DNA of 64,000 bases from positions 4,727,837 to 4,791,836 of the forward strand of contig JAMXIF010000224.1 in the NCBI GenBank assembly GCA_028583685.1, given 5' to 3'. This document shows positions 46,683 to 52,600 of the stretch, piece by piece. The first letter of the stretch is position 1. Each line of letters begins with the position of its first letter. The DNA is from Petaurus breviceps papuanus (Eukaryota > Chordata > Mammalia > Diprotodontia > Petauridae). Made by a program: the position numbers and the translations under genes. The notes beneath the pieces are model-generated. The model saw nothing but the letters and a program-made list of their open reading frames with translations, searched no databases and had not been told where the DNA came from.

Positions 46683-49600
46683 TCTCCATGTCTGTCTGTG
46701 TGAGATAGACTTTACTAAGATCAGAACCCTCTGGGGTGGGGTAGAGGCCCAGTTCTGTATTTCGGGTGCTGACCAGTTCTGTGATTCTGGGCAAGTCACT
46801 TAACTGGGCCCTCAGAGTTTACCTCTGTAAAATCCAAGGGGGACTGGATTCTCTCTAAAGTCTTTCCAGCTCCGTCCCATGAGTGGGCGGCCACCCCCTC
46901 CCCAAGGTCCCCGACTGACATATCTTTGAGGTGTTTGGTTCAGGAAGGAGGCCGAGCCCCTGAGCTCCAGCCCCTCCAGCCCAATATTGGCCAAGCCCAC
47001 ACAGCCTTCCTGCCTGTTGGTGCCCACAGGGTACCGAGGTACTGAGGGCTGGGCACTGAGCCCCTCTGACCCCCTTCTGTTTCCAGATCAGAGACTGTGG
47101 TGGAGAGAATGCTGTCCAACTGGATGTCCATCTGTCTATACCAGTATCTCAAGGTGAGGTTGACAGGGCCCCCGCCATCATGGGGGGGAGGTGCCCTGTC
47201 CAGGTGACTTTGGGGCAGCCAGGAGCTCTGTATGCTGCTGACCCCCAGGGGTCCTTCAGGCCCTCCTAGTTGCACAGATGCCACCATGGTGGGGCTCCCA
47301 TCTTTGGCCAGCCTCGGCCCTTGGCCCCCAAACCCGTTACCTGCCCTCATTGCCTGGAGCTTCTGCTCCTTCTGGGGTCACGGGGGACCACCCCTCAAGG
47401 GCCCAGGCTGACCCAGTGTCTCCTTCCAGGATACCGCTGGTGAACCCCTTTACAAGCTCTTCAAGGCCATCAAACACCAAGTGGAGAAGGGCCCCGTGGA
47501 CGCTGTGCAGAGAAAGGCCAAGTACACCCTGAATGACACAGGGCTGCTGGGGGATGACGTGGAGTACATCCCACTGGTGAGCCCCAGGCCCCATCCCCCA
47601 TCCTGCTACTCCCCTGGCTGTTCTTGATCCCTTCCCCCTCCTCCTATCTCTTCCTCCCCGGGAGGCCTTGGCCTTGGGAAGTCAATTCCATTCTCTGGTC
47701 TAAAGTCACAAGATGAGAGGTTGGGGCAGACGTTCTCCCAGCTCCAAATCTGGGCTGTAATTTCCCTGGTTACTCACAGCCCCCCAGCCCCGTGTGGCAT
47801 CATCTCCTGGGAACCTCCTTGTGGGCCCGCTGTGTCTCTGACACCCCCAAGCCTCTCCTGACAGCATCTCCCCCATTCTTGGATCCTCCCGCCTCTCCTC
47901 CAGTCCCAAGCTTCCACTGAAGTCCCATAAGTGCCCAGGCCTCCCCCTCCTGAGCCAGCTTCCTCTGCAGAGAGCTGTGCTCAGATCCTCCTCCCCGGCC
48001 TTAGAGACCTGGGGGGCCGGGGGGAGCAGGGGGGGAGGGCTCCAGCCTGGGACTGCAAACCTGTGTGTAAGTGGGGGAGGCCCGTGACAGGTGCAGCGAG
48101 GGCTGTGCACACGCATGTGACTGTGCGTGGGACCCAGGTGGGCTCAGCCGTGCCCGCTTAGCCGTGGCCGATGTTCTCCGAGGCTGTCGAGTTCGCTCTT
48201 TCTGCCCCATCCATCATCCCAGGCTCTCAGCAGCTGCTTCCCCACTCCCCCCCAGGCTGCCTTTTTGGGCCCTGAAGGACAATCTTTCTGGTTCCCACTT
48301 CAGGGCCATTGTTCTGCTAGTTTCTAGCGTCTTTCTGAACTGTTCCTTTGCTGATGTGGCTGTTTCCAAGGCCTATCATGTCACTCAGGCCTCAGGCCTC
48401 ATGGAAGCTGGAGCCTGTGAAATATGCACCTTCCACTGGTTCCTAATGAGAGCCGGGCCCACAATAGTAGCCTTAGTGAGCCTGTCTGGAGACATGGTGG
48501 GGAGAGGCAACACGTGTGCCTTTTTTCCCTTCTGGGGCTAGAGCTCTCACTGATGGAGAGTTGGGGATTATCCTGGCTAAGGAGGAGACCAGATATTCCA
48601 GTCCGCATCTCTGCCAGGATTCAGTGGGAGGGATAAGGATAGCTCCCTAGAGTGTGGGTGGGATCTGAGGGGAGATCCCCCACTCCTGAGGAGAGAAAGG
48701 GCCCTGGCGGAGTTTCCAAATGGAGCTCCCAGACCAAGAGGAAACCCAGCCCTGCCCTCAGGGAGCCTCCAGGGACTGGGAAGCGGCCATTGGAGCAGCA
48801 TGCTGGAAGGGAAGGCAGACTCTGAGGGCCCTGTCCAACTCTCTTCCCACAGACTGTGAATGTTATCGTTCAGGAGGAAGGTGTAGACGCCATCCCCGTG
48901 AAAGTCCTCAACTGTGACACCATCACCCAGGTCAAGGAGAAGATCATTGATCAAGTCTACCGCACGCTGCCCTGCTCGAGGTGGCCCAAGGCTGAGAGCG
49001 TGGTCCTGGGTACGCACCCACATGCCCAGGTTGGGTATGGGCTCGAGGGGCAGGCTCAGAACTGAGGCATCCTAGGCAGAGACCTAGGGCTAGGAAAGGG
49101 CAGGGAAATTCTGTGAATCAATCTAGAAAGGCATTTTTGAGCCAGATGGAGAAGCAGCCCCTGGGTAGGAAAAGAAGCAGAGAAAGCTGTGCCCCAGAAG
49201 CTGAGGGAGGAGAGACTGTCCTGGAGGAGGGGAGGAAGGGCAGACAGGTCAGCAGTGCCAGGGAAGGAGGAGGAGGGAGCAGATCCCGGTGACCTTGCAC
49301 AGAGAACTTTCAGTCGAGGGATGAGCTCAGGAATCACAAGTGCAGGGGGGAGCAGAGGGAGAGAAATGAAGGCAGGGAGGGGAGAAGCTGGCCAGGCTGG
49401 GCAGCAGGGAGTCTCAAGGCCATAGGACAGTCAAGGGCAAGCTTTCTTAAAGATAGGAATTATTAGAGGTGCAGGGAAAGAGGAAGAGAGAGAGGGAGGG
49501 AGGAAGAGGGAGGGAGGGAAGGAGGGAGAGAGGAAGAGGGAGGGGAGAGAGAGGTGGGGGGAGAGGGAGAGAGATACAGAGACAGAGAGAAAACATGGGA

Positions 49601-52600
49601 TAGAGGGAGAACAGAGGGAGGGTGGAAAGGACAGCATTTCGGGGACAAGCCGCTGGCCTAGGAGGGCTTTGAAGGCTCAGTGTGGGCGGCTGAGGAGAGA
49701 AGGTTTGAAACATCGCCTTGTAGAGTAGGACAGAGAATCAGGAGGAAGGTATAAAAGGCTCATCTTGTGTGGCCAGAGCCCAGGTGAGATCAGATGAGGC
49801 CTTTGTGGGCGCTTTGCTCATGTGACTCCTCTAGCCCAGGGCTGGAGCTGTCCAGGACTTCACAGGCTGAGCAGGGCTGGGATGGGGGAGGGGTGAGTAG
49901 AAGGGACAGAAAGGCCACCTGAATCTCTATGGACTGAGATGGGGGAGTGACGGAGCAAACACAGAGGTGATGGAGAGAGGTGTGAGCTCTGGTCGGCCCT
50001 TTGTGTGGGTGATGTGAAGACAAGAGGCGGGCCATGGGAGGTGAGGAGGCTGATGAACAGGGATCCTGGTCACCTACTTGCCTGGGAGGTTGTAAAGGTG
50101 ATTCTTGTCAGGCACAGGTTAGCTGAGATTTCTCTGGGCCCCTTTTGCCCCAGAAAATTGCTAAGGTGAAGGATTCCTTTGTCAGACTTGGCATTTATAA
50201 AACGGGTCACCTGAACCCTGTGGCATGACATGGTACATATGTGAGCTGAGCTGTCTCCCCACAGAGTGGCGTCCTGGATCCACAGCCCAGATCCTGTCTG
50301 ACTTGGATCTCACCTCCCAGCGTGATGGCCGCTGGAAGCGGATCAATACACTCATGCATTACAATGTAAGTGTGGCCGTGGCCTTGGCTCCCCTCCGCCA
50401 GCCCCTCCCAACCCCTGGGCCCCTCACTGTCTCAGCCATGTCCCCCCATCCCCTGGGCCCCTCGCTGTTCCAGACATGCCCAATGGCCTGGCTCCTCCAC
50501 TGGGCCAAGGAGGCCATCCAGCAGTCCTGGGAAGGCCCCAGGGGTTGATTCTGGGGGTGACCACAGGAGGTAACTGTGGCCCCAGCAGCCCTAGAGCTAC
50601 ATGACAGACATGTCCCGCCAGGTCCGGGATGGGGCCACCCTCATCCTTTCCAAAATGGGAATCTCCCAGCAGCCTGAGGACAGTCAGCAGGACCTCCCTG
50701 GAGAACGTGAGTTCCCTCTTCTTTCTCCCTTACCTCTTTCCTCCCTGGGACTCTGTGTCTGTGTCACCTTGGACAGGTCACTTACCTCCCTCTCTGTACC
50801 CCAGCTCCCTCCAGAGCCCTGGAGTTTCGAGGAGGCTGCTGGATGGTGCCACAGTCCATGGGGGCTTCCTGAGGGAGACCCTTGCTTCTGATTCCCCCTT
50901 CCTCACCAAGTGATACCCCCAGTAGCCTTTGGCCTCCCCCTCCCAGGGTTCCACACCCCTCTTAACTCACCCTCTCTGCCCCTCCAGGCCACGCCCTTCT
51001 GGAGGAGGAGAACAGAGTGTGGCACCTGGTGAGGCCCACAGATGAGGTGGAGGATGGGAAATCCAAGAGGGGCAGCATGAAGGAGAAGGAGCGGACCAAG
51101 GCTATCACGGAGATCTACCTGACCCGCCTGCTCTCTGTGAAGGTGCACCGCGGAGCCCCTACCCGCCCAGGCCCGCTCAGAGCGGGGCGGCTGCAAACTA
51201 TAGCTAGGCCTGGCGCTGGCCTCTGACTCTGGCTTCTTCCCGTCCCCGCAGGGCACGCTGCAGCAGTTCGTGGATAACTTCTTCCACAGCGTCCTGACCC
51301 CCAGCCCGACAGTCCCGCCGGCCGTCAAATACTTCTTCGACTTCCTGGACGAGCAGGCCGAGAAACACGAAATCAAGGATGAGGACACCATCCACATCTG
51401 GAAAACAAACAGGTGATGGCCGCGCAGAAAGGGGCCCCATCCACATCTGGGAAGCCGGGCAGCCTGGCAAGGGATTTTGCCCTCTATCCTGCCGTGGCGG
51501 GGCTGAGGGCGGCCCTGGATTCTGCTGTCCTTCCTCTCCCCCTGCTCCCGCAGGTACCCCTGTATGTTGCCATCCGGCCTCCCTCAGTTTACCCTCAGTG
51601 TTCTCCCCTAATCTGCCTCTCTGTGACTTCCTCCCTCAGTTTACCCCTGCGATTCTGGGTGAACATCCTGAAGAATCCTCATTTCATCTTCGACGTCCAC
51701 GTCCCAGAAGTCGTTGACTCCTCCTTGTCCGTCATCGCTCAGACTTTCATGGATGCCTGCACCCGGACAGAACACAAGCTGAGCAGGGTGAGTGGGCCCT
51801 CGGGCCTTGGGGTCCTCCCTAGACCCCAGACCCTGGTGTTTCCCAGCCCCTGGTTCCTCATCCTCTGCTGAGCTGAGAGCGATTAAGCCAATGGCCTCAG
51901 CGTGAAGGGGGCACCTCTTAGGCTGGTACTTTGCCCCCATCCAAGACGGTCTGAGTGAGAGGAGCTTCCCCACATTCTCTGCTCTTCCTGAGTCACGTTC
52001 TTGTTGTCTGGTTAGAAGATCATTCCCAGCCCTCAAACGCCCAATGTGGGGATGGGGAGCCGCATTTCAGAGCCCAAAACATCAGCTTGTAGGAACCATA
52101 AGGTCTGAGATCAGAGTTGGAGGCCTAAGAGGCCACAGAGCTCAGCTCCCTCATTTTGCAGATGAGGAGACTGAGGGACAGAGTGGCGATTGTCCAGTCA
52201 CACAGCTAGTAAATGCCTAAGGGAGGATTTGAACTCAAGTCCTGGGGCCAGTGCTCTGTGCACAACACCACCTAGCTGTTGTTTGGGAGTGCAGATGATG
52301 GGGAGGGGCCCATCTGGGCTCAGGAGCCCCTTTTATGTGTGTATGGGGGGTACATCACCTCCACTTCCCAGTAATCCCTTCCCTCCTCCCTACCAAGCAA
52401 CCCCTCCCTGGGGACAAAGATTAAAAAAAGAAAAATTAAACAAAGCTATTCGGTCATTCAGCAGTGCCTCTCATTAGGAGACCCAGGGCACTCTGGCTTC
52501 TTTGTGGCCTCCCTGCCTCAGTTTACTTCTGTGGCCTTCTTGCCTCAGTCTCCAGATGGGGAATTAGAGAGGGCAAATGGTCACATAACAATACAGGGAC

